From contig WKFK01000015.1 of the NCBI GenBank assembly GCA_014872815.1, positions 744,001 to 808,000 on the forward strand: DNA of 64,000 bases, given 5' to 3'. This DNA comes from Paracoccaceae bacterium (lineage in GTDB: Bacteria > Pseudomonadota > Alphaproteobacteria > Rhodobacterales > Rhodobacteraceae). A program made the position numbers and the translations under genes. Below, in pieces: positions 1 through 9,087 of the stretch (its first letter is position 1; each line of letters starts with the position of its first letter). The notes beneath the pieces are model-generated. The model saw only the letters and a program-made list of their open reading frames with translations. It did no database searches and was not told where the DNA came from.

Positions 1-2348
1 TTCACGATCATGCCTTCGCCGCCTTGGTGGGCCCAGATGTCTTCCGCGAGGTGCGGCGTCATCGGTGACATCAACTGTGCCAGCGTCATGATCGCTTCGC
101 GCTTCGCCGCCTTGCCAGCCTTGGACTTGGCGATAGTGTTGGTGAAGGCATAGAGCTTCGCAATCGAGGCGTTGAAGCCAAAGCTCTCCACACCCAGCGT
201 TACGTCACGGATCGCCTTATGCGTCTCACGCAGCAACTCGTCGTCACCTTGCCCCTTGGCGCCGTCTTCCATCTCGCCGATCTTGTCGCAGAGGTTCCAG
301 ACGCGGGTCAGGTGTTTGTAAGCCGCTTCCGCACCGGAGGCGGTCCACTCCACATCGCGCTCGGGCGGGCTGTCAGACAGCACAAACCACCGCGCGGTAT
401 CGGCCCCAAAGGCGGTGATGATGTCGACGGGATCGACCACATTGTTTTTGGACTTGGACATCTTGGCAGAGGGAATGACCTCTACCTTCTCGCCAGTCTC
501 TTTCACAAACGTACCACCGTCACGCTCTTCCACTTCCGCGGGGTAGTGGTAGATCGCGCGGCCGTTCTCATCGGTGCGCTCGGCGTTTTTGTAAATCGCA
601 TGAGTTACCATGCCCTGCGTGAACAACGCATCAAACGGCTCTTTTGCGCTTTCCGGCAGGTGGCCACAAATGTGCATCGCCCGCGCAAAGAAGCGCGAGT
701 AGAGCAGGTGCAGAATCGCGTGCTCAATGCCGCCGATATACTGATCGACGTTCATCCAATAAGCCGCATCTTCGGCCACGGTTGGTGTGTCGGCCTTTGG
801 CGCGGTGAAGCGCGCGAAGTACCAGGAGCTGTCCACAAAGGTGTCCATGGTGTCGGTTTCGCGTTTCGCAGGCGCGCCACAGTTCGGGCACTTACAATCG
901 CGCCAGCTTGGGTGACGGTCGAGCGGGTTACCCGGCACCGAGAAATCGATTGCCTTGCCGTCTTCGTCATACGGCAGCGCAATTGGCAGGTTCTCTTTCT
1001 TCTCCGGCACCACGCCGCAGTCTTCACAATGCACCACCGGAATCGGGCAACCCCAATAGCGTTGACGGCTCAGGCCCCAGTCGCGCAGACGGAAGTTGGT
1101 CACGCCTTTGCCCCAACCGGCCTTTTCGGCAAAGTCGATGGTCACATCGATGGCTTCCTGACCTGTGGCCTCATCCAGACCGGCAAAATGGTTTTGCCAT
1201 TTCACCTTTTCTTCTTTGCCTGGAACAAACGCGGTGTTTTCCACCGGTGTCTCGTCGCCAAGCGCGAAGAAAGTGTCGACCACCGGCAGGTCATACTTGC
1301 GGCAGAAATCCAAATCGCGCTGGTCATGCGCAGGGCAGGCAAAAATCGCGCCGGTACCGTAGTCCATCAGAATGAAGTTCGCGATCCAAACCGGCAGCTC
1401 CCACTCAGGGTTCAGCGGATGCTTCACACGAATGCCGGTGTCATAACCCAGCTTTTCACCGGTCTCGATGGCCTCTTCCGTGGTGCCACCTTTGCGGCAC
1501 TCCGCCACAAAGGCCGCGACCTCAGGATTTGCCGCTTCCAATTCTTTGGCAATTGGATGATCCGGAGAAATGCCCACAAAGGACGCACCCATCAGCGTGT
1601 CGGGACGAGTCGTATAGACTGTGATGTCTTCGCCGCCATCGGTGCGCTCAAAGCCAAACTCCAGCCCGCGCGACTTGCCGATCCAGTTTTCCTGCATCAC
1701 CCGCACTTTCGCAGGCCAGTTGTCCAACCCGTCCAGCGCGGTCAGCAACTCGTCGGAGTAATCAGAAATCTTGAAGAACCACTGCGTCAATTCGCGCCGC
1801 TCGACCAGCGCGCCAGAGCGCCAGCCACGGCCGTTTTCCACCTGCTCGTTGGCCAGTACGGTCATGTCGACCGGGTCCCAGTTCACCACGGCGTTCTTGC
1901 GATAGACGAGACCTTTCTCAAGGAAATCAAGGAACAACGCCTGCTGCTGCCCGTAATAGTCCTCGTCACAGGTGGCAAACATGCGCGACCAGTCCAGCGA
2001 CAGCCCCAAGGGCTTCATCTGTTCAACCATCGTGTCGATGTTGGAATAGGTCCAATCTTTCGGGTGGCCGCCCGACGCCATCGCCGCGTTTTCCGCAGGC
2101 ATCCCAAAAGCGTCAAAGCCCATCGGGTGCAACACATTGTGCCCGGTGGAGATTTTGTAACGCGCGATCACGTCACCCATGGTGTAGTTGCGCACGTGGC
2201 CCATGTGCAGCTTGCCGGACGGGTAGGGGAACATCTCCAGCACGTAGTACTTGGGTTTGCTCTCATCGCGAACGGCTTTGAAGGTCTCGGTCTTGGCCCA
2301 GGCCTCTTGCCAGCGGGCTTCAATCTCTGCGGGGCTATAGCGCGACAT
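1..2348 (-). CDS. leuS: Leucyl-tRNA synthetase, 3' end cut by window edge
   Basis: Charges tRNA-Leu with leucine in the cytoplasm (class I synthetase). The first 782 codons are present. The ATG lies at 2346-2348 and the N-terminus reads [17 protein letters not shown], typical of LeuRS. A class I HMGH motif is encoded around 2190-2210 and KMSKSKNN around 440-465, so both ATP-binding signatures are intact. The editing domain lies between them. About 70-90 C-terminal residues (anticodon-binding and C-terminal domain) fall outside the window. In related genomes lptE and holA follow, which would be off the left edge. The DUF3576 lipoprotein gene that often precedes leuS is here separated from it by a glycosyltransferase gene on the other strand. 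Confidence 0.96.
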   Translation of the reverse strand, partial: MSRYSPAEIEARWQEAWAKTETFKAVRDESKPKYYVLEMFPYPSGKLHMGHVRNYTMGDVIARYKISTGHNVLHPMGFDAFGMPAENAAMASGGHPKDWTYSNIDTMVEQMKPLGLSLDWSRMFATCDEDYYGQQQALFLDFLEKGLVYRKNAVVNWDPVDMTVLANEQVENGRGWRSGALVERRELTQWFFKISDYSDELLTALDGLDNWPAKVRVMQENWIGKSRGLEFGFERTDGGEDITVYTTRPDTLMGASFVGISPDHPIAKELEAANPEVAAFVAECRKGGTTEEAIETGEKLGYDTGIRVKHPLNPEWELPVWIANFILMDYGTGAIFACPAHDQRDLDFCRKYDLPVVDTFFALGDETPVENTAFVPGKEEKVKWQNHFAGLDEATGQEAIDVTIDFAEKAGWGKGVTNFRLRDWGLSRQRYWGCPIPVVHCEDCGVVPEKKENLPIALPYDEDGKAIDFSVPGNPLDRHPSWRDCKCPNCGAPAKRETDTMDTFVDSSWYFARFTAPKADTPTVAEDAAYWMNVDQYIGGIEHAILHLLYSRFFARAMHICGHLPESAKEPFDALFTQGMVTHAIYKNAERTDENGRAIYHYPAEVEERDGGTFVKETGEKVEVIPSAKMSKSKNNVVDPVDIITAFGADTARWFVLSDSPPERDVEWTASGAEAAYKHLTRVWNLCDKIGEMEDGAKGQGDDELLRETHKAIRDVTLGVESFGFNASIAKLYAFTNTIAKSKAGKAAKREAIMTLAQLMSPMTPHLAEDIWAHQGGEGMIV

Positions 2349-2534
2349 AGGGTGTCACCTTTTTGATTCTGCGTCTTTGCCAGCGCGGGGCGTGGCATTG
2401 TTCCGGCAAGGTGATAGGCCGCCCGCGCGTCTTGGTCCAGTCACAAGCGCCGCAATTTGACCTATCACATGGCTTACGGTCGCCGATTTTCGCGCTATAC
2501 ACCTGTAACAGCACTATTTGAGACAGGTATTGGC

Positions 2535-3797
2535 GTGAAAATTCTCTTCATCCACCAGAACTTCCCTGGACAGTTTAAACATCTGGCGCCTGAACTGGCG
2601 GCGCGTGGCCATGATGTGCGCAGCCTGACGCTGCGGGCCAAGGCGCGTGGCAAGTGGAACGGTGTGGAGCTTTATCCCTACCAAATCAAACGTAAACCCG
2701 CGCAAGGGCTGCACCCTTGGCTGGTGGATTTTGAAACAAAGGTTCTGCGTGCAGAGGCCTGTTATGCCGCCGCGCGTCACATGCGGGATGGCGAAGGCTA
2801 TACACCAGATGTGATTGTGGCCCATCCCGGCTGGGGGGAGCCGATGTTCCTGCGTGACCTCTGGCCCACAGCGCGCATTGGGCTGTATTGCGAACTCTAT
2901 TACGCACTCGATGAAACCGCCGCGCCGTTTGATCCGGAGTTTCCCAAGCAAAACGGAGAAACCGATTCCATTCGTTTGCGGATGAAGAACCTCAACAACA
3001 TGATGCATCGCCAATCCATGGATCTTGGTATCAGCCCAACACAATTTCAGGCCGGCACGTTTCCAGAAGAATATGAGGACCTCATCAGCGTCATTCACGA
3101 TGGCATCGATACAAATGTGGTGCGCCCCAACCCGCAGGCCAGCTTCACCTTGGAAGACGGCACTGTTTTGACACAGGATGACGAGGTCATCACCTTTGTG
3201 AATCGCAACCTGGAGCCCTACCGCGGATACCACGTCTTTATGCGGGCGTTGCCGGACCTTCTAAAAGCGCGTCCCAATGCCCGTGTGCTGATCGTGGGCG
3301 GTGATGAGGTCAGCTACGGCGCGCCCCCCCCCAAGGGGCAAACCTGGAAGCAAATCTATATTGATGAGGTGCGTGGCAAGATTCCGACCCCCAATTGGGA
3401 GCGTGTTCATTTCCTCGGAAAGGTGCCCTACGACAAATTCCTCTCGATGCTGCAAATCAGCCGGGCACATGTCTATTTGACATACCCCTTTGTCCTCAGC
3501 TGGTCGCTGATGGAGGCTATGTCGATTGGCGCACCGATCATTGCCAGCGACACCGCGCCGGTCAAAGAGGTCATCGCGCATGGCGAAACGGGCCGTTTGT
3601 TCCCGTTCTTTGAAGGCGATCAAATGGTCAAAGAAATCTGCACGGTGCTGGATGATCCCGCCATGCGTGCAGAAATGGCTGAGGCCTCCCGCGCCTATGC
3701 GGTCGCGCGCTATGACTTGCAAAGCTGCTGCTTGCCAAAACAACTTGAGTGGATACAGCAGCTCTACGATATGCCAGCTGGCGCTGTGCGTAGCTAA
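2535..3797 (+). CDS. Glycosyltransferase family 4 protein
   Basis: Predicted GT-B fold glycosyltransferase of 420 residues, probably acting on a cell-surface glycan; donor and acceptor are unknown. The N-terminus (MKILFIHQNFPGQFKHL) matches the N-terminal domain of family 4 enzymes, and the C-terminal half has the usual E-containing donor-binding region (SWSLMEAMSIGAPIIASD, about residue 325). I chose the GTG at 2535 because a GAGACAGG ribosome site precedes it and homologues begin with KILFIHQN; an in-frame TTG at 2457 would add 26 unlikely residues. A run of nine C (3324-3332) encodes three prolines and is a possible slippage site. The gene sits alone between leuS and a DUF3576 gene, both on the opposite strand. 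Confidence 0.85.
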   Translation: MKILFIHQNFPGQFKHLAPELAARGHDVRSLTLRAKARGKWNGVELYPYQIKRKPAQGLHPWLVDFETKVLRAEACYAAARHMRDGEGYTPDVIVAHPGWGEPMFLRDLWPTARIGLYCELYYALDETAAPFDPEFPKQNGETDSIRLRMKNLNNMMHRQSMDLGISPTQFQAGTFPEEYEDLISVIHDGIDTNVVRPNPQASFTLEDGTVLTQDDEVITFVNRNLEPYRGYHVFMRALPDLLKARPNARVLIVGGDEVSYGAPPPKGQTWKQIYIDEVRGKIPTPNWERVHFLGKVPYDKFLSMLQISRAHVYLTYPFVLSWSLMEAMSIGAPIIASDTAPVKEVIAHGETGRLFPFFEGDQMVKEICTVLDDPAMRAEMAEASRAYAVARYDLQSCCLPKQLEWIQQLYDMPAGAVRS

Positions 3798-3799
3798 CA

Positions 3800-3830
3800 A
3801 AAAAGCCGCTGGCAAATGCCGCGGCTTTTT
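3800..3830. terminator. Bidirectional intrinsic terminator
   Basis: AAAAAGCCGC at 3800-3809 pairs with GCGGCTTTTT at 3821-3830, with an inner GGCA/TGCC helix. T-runs on both strands let it serve the glycosyltransferase gene and the convergent DUF3576 gene. Confidence 0.85.
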
Positions 3831-3852
3831 CTTCATTGTCTGTTTGACCGGA

Positions 3853-4329
3853 TCAGATCTTTTTGTCGGCGATCCGAATTTGACGGGCGCGGGTGAGGAT
3901 CGCATCTTCCACCGCACGAGCGGTACTTTCGGGTACCGCGCGGCCGCCGCTGGATTGCAAGGCCACATTCAAGGACCGCGCATCCAAAGATGAGTCGCGA
4001 ATGTAGATTGTGGCGCGATAGGAGCGTCCACCACCTGGGGGCGTGCCATAGCCGGTGGAGATCACACCGCTAAAGGGATCCACGGTTTGAATTGGCAAAA
4101 AGTCCAACACTTCCATGGATGCTGCCCAGAGGTACTTATTCACGCGCACGGTTTCGTCAGAGTTGTCCGGTCCAAAAACGTCCCAAATCGTTTCGCGCTG
4201 TTGGCTGTATTCCGTGGTGCGTCCATCCGCCAACAAGCCAGACGGGTTTTTGTTCCTGTTGCCGCAGGCGCTTAGAGCCAGCGCAGCGATCAGTGCAGCC
4301 AGAAGGACGGGGCGACGGGTAAGTTCCAT
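3853..4329 (-). CDS. DUF3576 domain-containing lipoprotein
   Basis: Small predicted outer-membrane or periplasmic lipoprotein (158 residues) of the alphaproteobacterial DUF3576 family, function unknown. The N-terminus has two arginines, a hydrophobic stretch and a lipobox LSAC with the lipidated Cys near residue 22. The mature part contains the family-like segment VNKYLWAASMEVLDFLPI followed by DPFSGVISTGYGTPP. In relatives it usually lies directly upstream of leuS on the same strand; here a glycosyltransferase gene intervenes. The assignment rests on family resemblance and locus. Confidence 0.85.
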   Translation of the reverse strand: MELTRRPVLLAALIAALALSACGNRNKNPSGLLADGRTTEYSQQRETIWDVFGPDNSDETVRVNKYLWAASMEVLDFLPIQTVDPFSGVISTGYGTPPGGGRSYRATIYIRDSSLDARSLNVALQSSGGRAVPESTARAVEDAILTRARQIRIADKKI

Positions 4330-4640
4330 TAAACTGCCTCAAGACGTGGTTTGTACCCGTCCTAGCCAACGCCCGCGCATTCGGCAAGAGTCTTGCGTGT
4401 CATATAGAGAGGCTGATTGCGCGGCAGTGAAATGTGCCGAGGCTGCGAATTGGTTAATGCATCGGCTGTTTTTTGCTCAGGAAAACAGACTGTGACATGT
4501 CTGCACCATGTCTGGTCATCTTCTCTTAAACCTTCGCGCCGCGCTTGCCAAAACACCCTCAAAAGAGCGAGAGACTACGGCATACCCAATCAGGGATTCT
4601 CCGGGTTGGGCGCATGAATTGGAAATCCGAGGGAAAAATC
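4330..4640. promoter_or_regulatory. Divergent intergenic region upstream of porin gene
   Basis: 311 bases between the divergent DUF3576 and porin genes hold no convincing gene. A direct repeat ATGTCTG-N4-ATGTCTG lies at 4497-4514. Its period is 11 bases, about one helical turn, the geometry used by OmpR-type regulators. An SD-like GAGGG lies just before the porin ATG. I could not identify confident -35/-10 boxes. Confidence 0.4.
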
Positions 4641-5606
4641 ATGAAAAAGATTCTCTTCGCTTCGACTGCACTGGTCGCCACCGCGGGCATGGCAGCAGCA
4701 GAACTGACTTGGTCCGGCTCCGGCCGTTTGGGTCTCGTATACGAAGAAGGTGCAGCCGAGGAAACTCGCGTTGATCACCGCTTCCGTCTGACCGTAAACG
4801 GTGTGACCGAAACTGACTCCGGCGTTAAGTTCGAAGGCCGTATCCGCTGGCAGGCTGACGATGGCTACGCCCGTGGTGTTGAAGAGCAGGGCGGCGTACT
4901 GGTTGACGCAGCTCCTTCCACCAATGGTGCAGGCTCCACCGGCGGCGCAGGCGCAGCTGGCTTCGCAGTATCCACCGGCGGCTTCCGTCTGGACGTTGGC
5001 CACGTGTCTGACGTGTTTGACTCCGGCGACGTTGTAAACTGGGGCGGCTACGGCGTTGGCTACACCGGTTTCCTGGATCAAGCAGCTAACTTTGCTGGCT
5101 TCAACAAGACTGGCTTCGGCAACACTGGTGTTCGCCAGCAAACCATCAAAGCACGTTACACCGCGGGTGACTTCACCGGTGCGATCTCCTACACTCTGGA
5201 CGGCACCGACTGGGACGGTTCTGACCTGGAAGACAACTGGCAGATCGGCGCTGGCTACAGCTTCGGCGCGCACAAAGTTGGCGCAATGTACGGTGACGCA
5301 ACTGCCGCTGGTAAGCAGTGGGCAATCGGTGCAGACGGCGCGTTTGGTGACTTCTCCTACGCAGCTCTGATCGGCGACAACGATAGCGCAGACGACCTGA
5401 TGTGGGGTCTGTCCGGTTCCTACTCCGTGTCCGCAGCAGGCACCATCACCGGTTTCGTTTCCGGCGGCGGCGCAGCAGCTAACGACACTTCCTACGGTAT
5501 CGGCTACGCGCACTCCCTGGGTGGCGGCGTTACCCTGGCGGCCGGCATCGGCTCCGACGAAAGCGGTACAACCGTTGCTGACGCAGGTGTTAAATTCAAC
5601 TTCTAA
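4641..5606 (+). CDS. Rhodobacter-type outer-membrane porin
   Basis: Predicted trimeric 16-stranded beta-barrel porin (321 residues) for diffusion of small solutes through the outer membrane. It starts with a clear Sec signal peptide (MKKILFASTALVATAGMAAA, cleavage near residue 20) followed by ELTWSGSGRLGL, the usual first strand. The protein is rich in Gly, Ala and aromatic residues and ends in VKFNF, a C-terminal Phe typical of BAM-assembled barrels. I chose the ATG at 4641 because of the signal peptide and the GAGGG ribosome site; an upstream ATG at 4545 lacks both. Codon use looks strongly biased, as expected for an abundant protein. It is monocistronic with its own terminator. Confidence 0.93.
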   Translation: MKKILFASTALVATAGMAAAELTWSGSGRLGLVYEEGAAEETRVDHRFRLTVNGVTETDSGVKFEGRIRWQADDGYARGVEEQGGVLVDAAPSTNGAGSTGGAGAAGFAVSTGGFRLDVGHVSDVFDSGDVVNWGGYGVGYTGFLDQAANFAGFNKTGFGNTGVRQQTIKARYTAGDFTGAISYTLDGTDWDGSDLEDNWQIGAGYSFGAHKVGAMYGDATAAGKQWAIGADGAFGDFSYAALIGDNDSADDLMWGLSGSYSVSAAGTITGFVSGGGAAANDTSYGIGYAHSLGGGVTLAAGIGSDESGTTVADAGVKFNF

Positions 5607-5630
5607 TAGTTGAACGACATCAAGTCTTTT

Positions 5631-5665
5631 GGGGCGGGCTCTTAGGAGCCTGCCCCTTTCTTTTT
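5631..5665 (+). terminator. Intrinsic terminator after porin gene
   Basis: Eleven-base stem (5631-5641 with 5646-5656, one G-T pair), TTAG loop, then TTTCTTTTT. Confidence 0.92.
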
Positions 5666-5713
5666 GCGCAAAATCATGTTTTTTGCAGAGCCGTATCAAC
5701 AGAAGGCCTGCCC

Positions 5714-6364
5714 ATGTCGCTCTCCGAAATTCAAAGCCGCATCGCCAAAGCTGAAACCGCCGCGGGGCGTCCCGCTGGCGACACCAAATTGATCGCGGTC
5801 AGCAAGCGCCAGCCCGATGACGTGGTCGAGGCGGTTCTACAGCAAGGGCATCGTTTGTTTGGGGAAAATCAGGTGCAGGAAGCGGCGGGAAAATGGCCTG
5901 CCTTCCGCGAAACCTACACTGATGCCGAAGTGCACCTCCTAGGGCCGCTACAAACCAACAAGGCCCGTCAGGCACATGGTCTGTTCAGCGCCATCCATTC
6001 CCTAGACCGTCCCAAGCTTGCCAAAACCCTGGCCCGCCTCGCACAGGAAGAAGGCACCTGCCCCGAGCTGTTCATTCAGGTGAACACTGGCGAAGAAGAG
6101 CAAAAATCCGGCGTGCTTCTGGCGGATGTGGACAGCTTTGTCGCTGACTGCCGCGCGATGGACCTGCCGGTCGTCGGCCTGATGTGCATTCCACCTGTGG
6201 ATGAAGAGCCATCGTTGCATTTTGCCCTGCTTGCCAAGCTCGCCGCCCGCAATGGTCTTGCCGGTTTGTCTATGGGCATGAGTGGCGACTACGAACGCGC
6301 CGTGGCGCTTGGTGCAACCCATGTGCGCGTCGGTTCTGCAATATTCGGCGCACGCGCCTACTAG
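5714..6364 (+). CDS. yggS: PLP homeostasis protein, YggS/PROSC family
   Basis: Cytoplasmic pyridoxal-phosphate-binding protein (216 residues) with an alanine-racemase-like TIM barrel that buffers PLP and affects amino-acid metabolism. Diagnostic motifs are LIAVSKRQP (Lys about 35 binds PLP), FGENQVQEA, HLLGPLQTNK, IQVNTGEEEQKSG and LSMGMSGDYERAVALGATHVRVGSAIFG. Length is normal for the family. Its last four bases overlap the end of the convergent L,D-transpeptidase gene. Confidence 0.94.
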   Translation: MSLSEIQSRIAKAETAAGRPAGDTKLIAVSKRQPDDVVEAVLQQGHRLFGENQVQEAAGKWPAFRETYTDAEVHLLGPLQTNKARQAHGLFSAIHSLDRPKLAKTLARLAQEEGTCPELFIQVNTGEEEQKSGVLLADVDSFVADCRAMDLPVVGLMCIPPVDEEPSLHFALLAKLAARNGLAGLSMGMSGDYERAVALGATHVRVGSAIFGARAY

Positions 6365-6861
6365 TCGGGTTTTACAATCACCCGTGTGCCCGGCACAGCC
6401 CGGGCGGCAATCCAATGCAAGTGCTGGCGTTGGAAAGCGATGCAGCCTTCCGTTGGATAGCCCGGTCTGCGCCATTGATGCAGGAAAATCGCCGAGCCTT
6501 TATTGGCCTGCGCCTGAGGCCAGTTCCAGTCGGTGAGCAGGATCAAATCATACAGCGGATCGGACCTGCGCAGTTTTTCATGGCTGGGCGTATATGGCGC
6601 ACGCACCATCTGGTTGTAGTCCAGATCGTCGCTGGCATCGGACCACAGGTCATCCTTGCCAATGGCGATGGCCCAGGGCGCGGGCTGCGCAAGCCGGTCG
6701 GCGCGGTAGAGCAGGCCCGTGATATGATGCACGCCCACCGGCGTCGCGCCATCCCCCTCGCGTTTGTCGCGCCGGATGCCCCCCTTGCCTATGCTGCAGG
6801 GGAAATACTGTCCCATAAAGCGCACCCCTCGCGGGGTCAGAACCAGATCATCTGGGCTCAC
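6361..6861 (-). CDS. L,D-transpeptidase-family (YkuD-like) protein
   Basis: Protein of 166 residues with a YkuD-type catalytic core: FLHQW near residue 128 supplies the His and PTEGCIAF near residue 140 the nucleophilic Cys. Such enzymes make 3-3 peptidoglycan cross-links or attach proteins to the wall. The Cys motif is TEGC rather than SHGC, as in the short proteobacterial branch with tryptophan-rich cores. No signal peptide is visible, which is odd for a wall enzyme. Translation starts with GTG at 6859-6861, overlapping the ribA stop by four bases, so it is probably translationally coupled to ribA. Confidence 0.85.
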   Translation of the reverse strand: MSPDDLVLTPRGVRFMGQYFPCSIGKGGIRRDKREGDGATPVGVHHITGLLYRADRLAQPAPWAIAIGKDDLWSDASDDLDYNQMVRAPYTPSHEKLRRSDPLYDLILLTDWNWPQAQANKGSAIFLHQWRRPGYPTEGCIAFQRQHLHWIAARAVPGTRVIVKPD

Positions 6862-7949
6862 AGCATATGTCCTGACTTCTGCGCCTTCGTCGCCAAGTAC
6901 GCTTGGTTATGGGCGTTCTCGCCTACTTTCAGCGCCACCCGCTCCGCCACTGCCACCCCGGCGTTTTCCATCATGGCAATCTTGCGCGGGTTATTGGTCA
7001 GCAGCCGCACCGAAGAAAACCCCATCTCTTGGAGGATCTTCGCGCCGATCCGAAAATCCCGTTCATCATCTTCAAAGCCCAAACGGTGATTGGCCTCCAC
7101 CGTGTCAAACCCCTGATCTTGCAGCGAATACGCCCGCATCTTGTTGGCGAGGCCTATGCCGCGCCCTTCTTGGTTAAGGTACAGCAACACGCCGTTGCCT
7201 TCGGTCCCCATATGCCCAAGGGCTGCGTGCAATTGCGGACCACAGTCGCATTTCAGACTGCCCAGCACATCCCCGGTGAAACAGGCCGAATGCAGCCGGG
7301 CCAGCACGGGCGCATTCCGGTCTGGCCGACCAATTTCAATCGCGTAGTGCTCTGCGCCGCCGTCTTCAGGACGGAAGATATGCAGTCGTCCGGCCTCTGC
7401 CGCCGCCATGGGCAGGCGCGCATGCACCACCGGATGCAGAGGGCTGGTGGCCGCCAAATGTGGTGCCGCCAAAGCGGACGGTATCACCGTCAGTCCGTGC
7501 TCCAAGGCAAAATCACCTGCTGCGCTCAATTCCAAGGTCAGCGCCGCGGGCAACAGCTGCGCCGATTTTACCAGCTTCACCGCCGCACGATGCAACGCCG
7601 CATCCCCAGTGCGCGCGGTGGCTAGCGGGCCTTTCATGGGCGTTTTCAGATCATCTTCCGGGCTGACAATGCCTTTGATCCAGCGCAGGTCCGCCTCCGC
7701 AGGCAATGCCACCCGCGCAATATCGCCATCATAGGCCCGCGCCTTCAGCGTCTCAGCCCGCCGCGCGGTCAACGTCAGGTCCGGCGCTGCACCGACAGCC
7801 CGCACATCCGCCAATCGCTCTGCTGTCAGAGTTTCCGCCGCCAGCACCAACAAGGGTGTGCTGTCGCCTGTCAGCACAATGGGCACACCCATACGCAAAT
7901 CCGCCCGCGCGCGGGCCAATCGCTCGATAATGTCAGGGGCAAAACTCAT
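6858..7949 (-). CDS. ribA: GTP cyclohydrolase II
   Basis: Catalyses the first step of riboflavin synthesis, GTP to 2,5-diamino-6-ribosylamino-pyrimidinone phosphate plus formate. The C-terminal half carries the zinc ligands (CFTGDVLGSLKCDCG, about residues 215-230) and the NQEGRGIGLANKM loop. The 363-residue length includes about 150 N-terminal residues without a catalytic signature, common in alphaproteobacterial RibA. I chose the ATG at 7947-7949, which has a GAGG ribosome site; a longer frame to 8048 lacks one. Its stop overlaps the L,D-transpeptidase start. Confidence 0.93.
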   Translation of the reverse strand: MSFAPDIIERLARARADLRMGVPIVLTGDSTPLLVLAAETLTAERLADVRAVGAAPDLTLTARRAETLKARAYDGDIARVALPAEADLRWIKGIVSPEDDLKTPMKGPLATARTGDAALHRAAVKLVKSAQLLPAALTLELSAAGDFALEHGLTVIPSALAAPHLAATSPLHPVVHARLPMAAAEAGRLHIFRPEDGGAEHYAIEIGRPDRNAPVLARLHSACFTGDVLGSLKCDCGPQLHAALGHMGTEGNGVLLYLNQEGRGIGLANKMRAYSLQDQGFDTVEANHRLGFEDDERDFRIGAKILQEMGFSSVRLLTNNPRKIAMMENAGVAVAERVALKVGENAHNQAYLATKAQKSGHML

Positions 7950-8062
7950 GGGAACCTCAGTCTTCAGCCAATCCCATGTAGCCTCTTCTGCAGCAATATG
8001 AAACATTTGGTGCTGCTGAAACACGAGGGCGTGAGTAGATTGCAGCAATTCTTGTCTTGTTC

Positions 8063-8077
8063 GTGAGGTCTCCTCAC
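8063..8077. promoter_or_regulatory. Inverted repeat upstream of response-regulator gene
   Basis: GTGAGG-TCT-CCTCAC, a perfect 6-base inverted repeat 35 bases before the response-regulator start. It could be an operator or a leader hairpin; nothing further can be said from sequence. Confidence 0.3.
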
Positions 8078-8112
8078 ATGGCTAGCAAGCAACGCATTAC
8101 GGAGAGATGTAG

Positions 8113-8799
8113 ATGGCACAGTTGAAAAAGATCCTGCTGGTAGATGACGACGAAGATCTGCGCGAGGCGCTCTCAGAGCAGCTTGTGATGACCGAGGATT
8201 TCGACGTGTTTGAAGCTGGCAACGGTGCCGAGGCCATGGGCCGCGTCAAAGAGAGTCTCTATGACATCATCATTCTGGATGTGGGCCTGCCGGACACCGA
8301 TGGCCGTGAGCTGTGCCGCCTGATGCGCAAACAAGGTGTAAAAAGCCCAATCCTAATGCTGACCGGCCATGACAGCGACGCGGATACGATCCTGGGCCTC
8401 GATTCGGGCGCCAATGATTACGTGACCAAGCCCTTTAAGTTTCCCGTCTTGCTTGCGCGGATTCGTGCGCAACTGCGCCAACATGAGCAATCCGAGGACG
8501 CGGTGTTCCAGCTTGGGCCATATACCTTCAAGCCATCTATGAAACTCCTGATCCGCGAGGATGAGAGCAAAGTCCGGCTGACCGAAAAAGAGACAAACAT
8601 CCTGAAGTTTCTCTATCGCGCTACCGAAGGTGTTGTGGCCCGCGATGTGCTGCTCCACGAAGTCTGGGGGTATAACGCTGGTGTCACCACCCACACGCTG
8701 GAGACCCACATCTACCGCCTGCGCCAGAAGATCGAGCCCGATCCCTCTAACGCCCGCCTGCTGATCACCGAGTCCGGTGGCTACCGCTTGGTGGCATAA
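8113..8799 (+). CDS. OmpR/PhoB-family response regulator
   Basis: Two-domain DNA-binding response regulator of 228 residues. The receiver domain (about 5-118) has the acidic pocket DDDED, the phospho-acceptor Asp in IIILDVGLPD (about residue 56), the switch Thr in LMLTGHD and Lys in YVTKPFKF. The C-terminal winged helix (about 130-226) includes LTEKETNILKFLY and the recognition-helix region THTLETHIYRLRQKI. No histidine kinase is adjacent, so it is an orphan. It resembles the essential envelope regulator CenR of Rhodobacterales and Caulobacter, but I cannot confirm this without comparison. It is monocistronic. Confidence 0.93.
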   Translation: MAQLKKILLVDDDEDLREALSEQLVMTEDFDVFEAGNGAEAMGRVKESLYDIIILDVGLPDTDGRELCRLMRKQGVKSPILMLTGHDSDADTILGLDSGANDYVTKPFKFPVLLARIRAQLRQHEQSEDAVFQLGPYTFKPSMKLLIREDESKVRLTEKETNILKFLYRATEGVVARDVLLHEVWGYNAGVTTHTLETHIYRLRQKIEPDPSNARLLITESGGYRLVA

Positions 8800-8959
8800 T
8801 CTTGCCGATTTCTCTGCGCCGCTCTTTGGATCAGGCGCGGAGATACTAAATATGTTACGTTGATGTGGATCAAAGCAATATCTGAGACACATCATTTACA
8901 AGTGACCTAAGAGTTCCCGCCCATGTCCGGGTAATGACATGAACCTCCCTGTTGGACTG
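8800..8959 (+). other. Long 3' region of the response-regulator gene, possible sRNA
   Basis: About 160 bases without an ORF between the response-regulator stop and a strong intrinsic terminator at 8960-8987. Just upstream of the terminator lies CCTCCC, an anti-Shine-Dalgarno-like word. This could be a 3' UTR or a 3'-derived small RNA; no confident promoter was found inside. Confidence 0.25.
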
Positions 8960-8987
8960 GCCCGAGCTCCGGCTCGGGCGCTTTTTT
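8960..8987 (+). terminator. Intrinsic terminator
   Basis: GCCCGAGC at 8960-8967 pairs with GCTCGGGC at 8972-8979 around a TCCG tetraloop and is followed by a six-T run. Confidence 0.9.
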
Positions 8988-9087
8988 CTCTTCTCTTTCA
9001 CATTCCCCCAAATGCGCAGGATTTCGCATTGGCACTCTGCGCCCACATGGCTAGGGTCGCGAGGAGAACAAAACGGGAGCGCGCCAC

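Noticed and set aside
219-2366. 715-residue open frame on the + strand
   Set aside because: It is antisense to leuS, whose motifs are clear; its composition (many His, Arg, Val) is that of a shadow frame.
4590-5699. 369-residue open frame on the - strand
   Set aside because: Antisense to the porin; caused by strongly biased porin codons.
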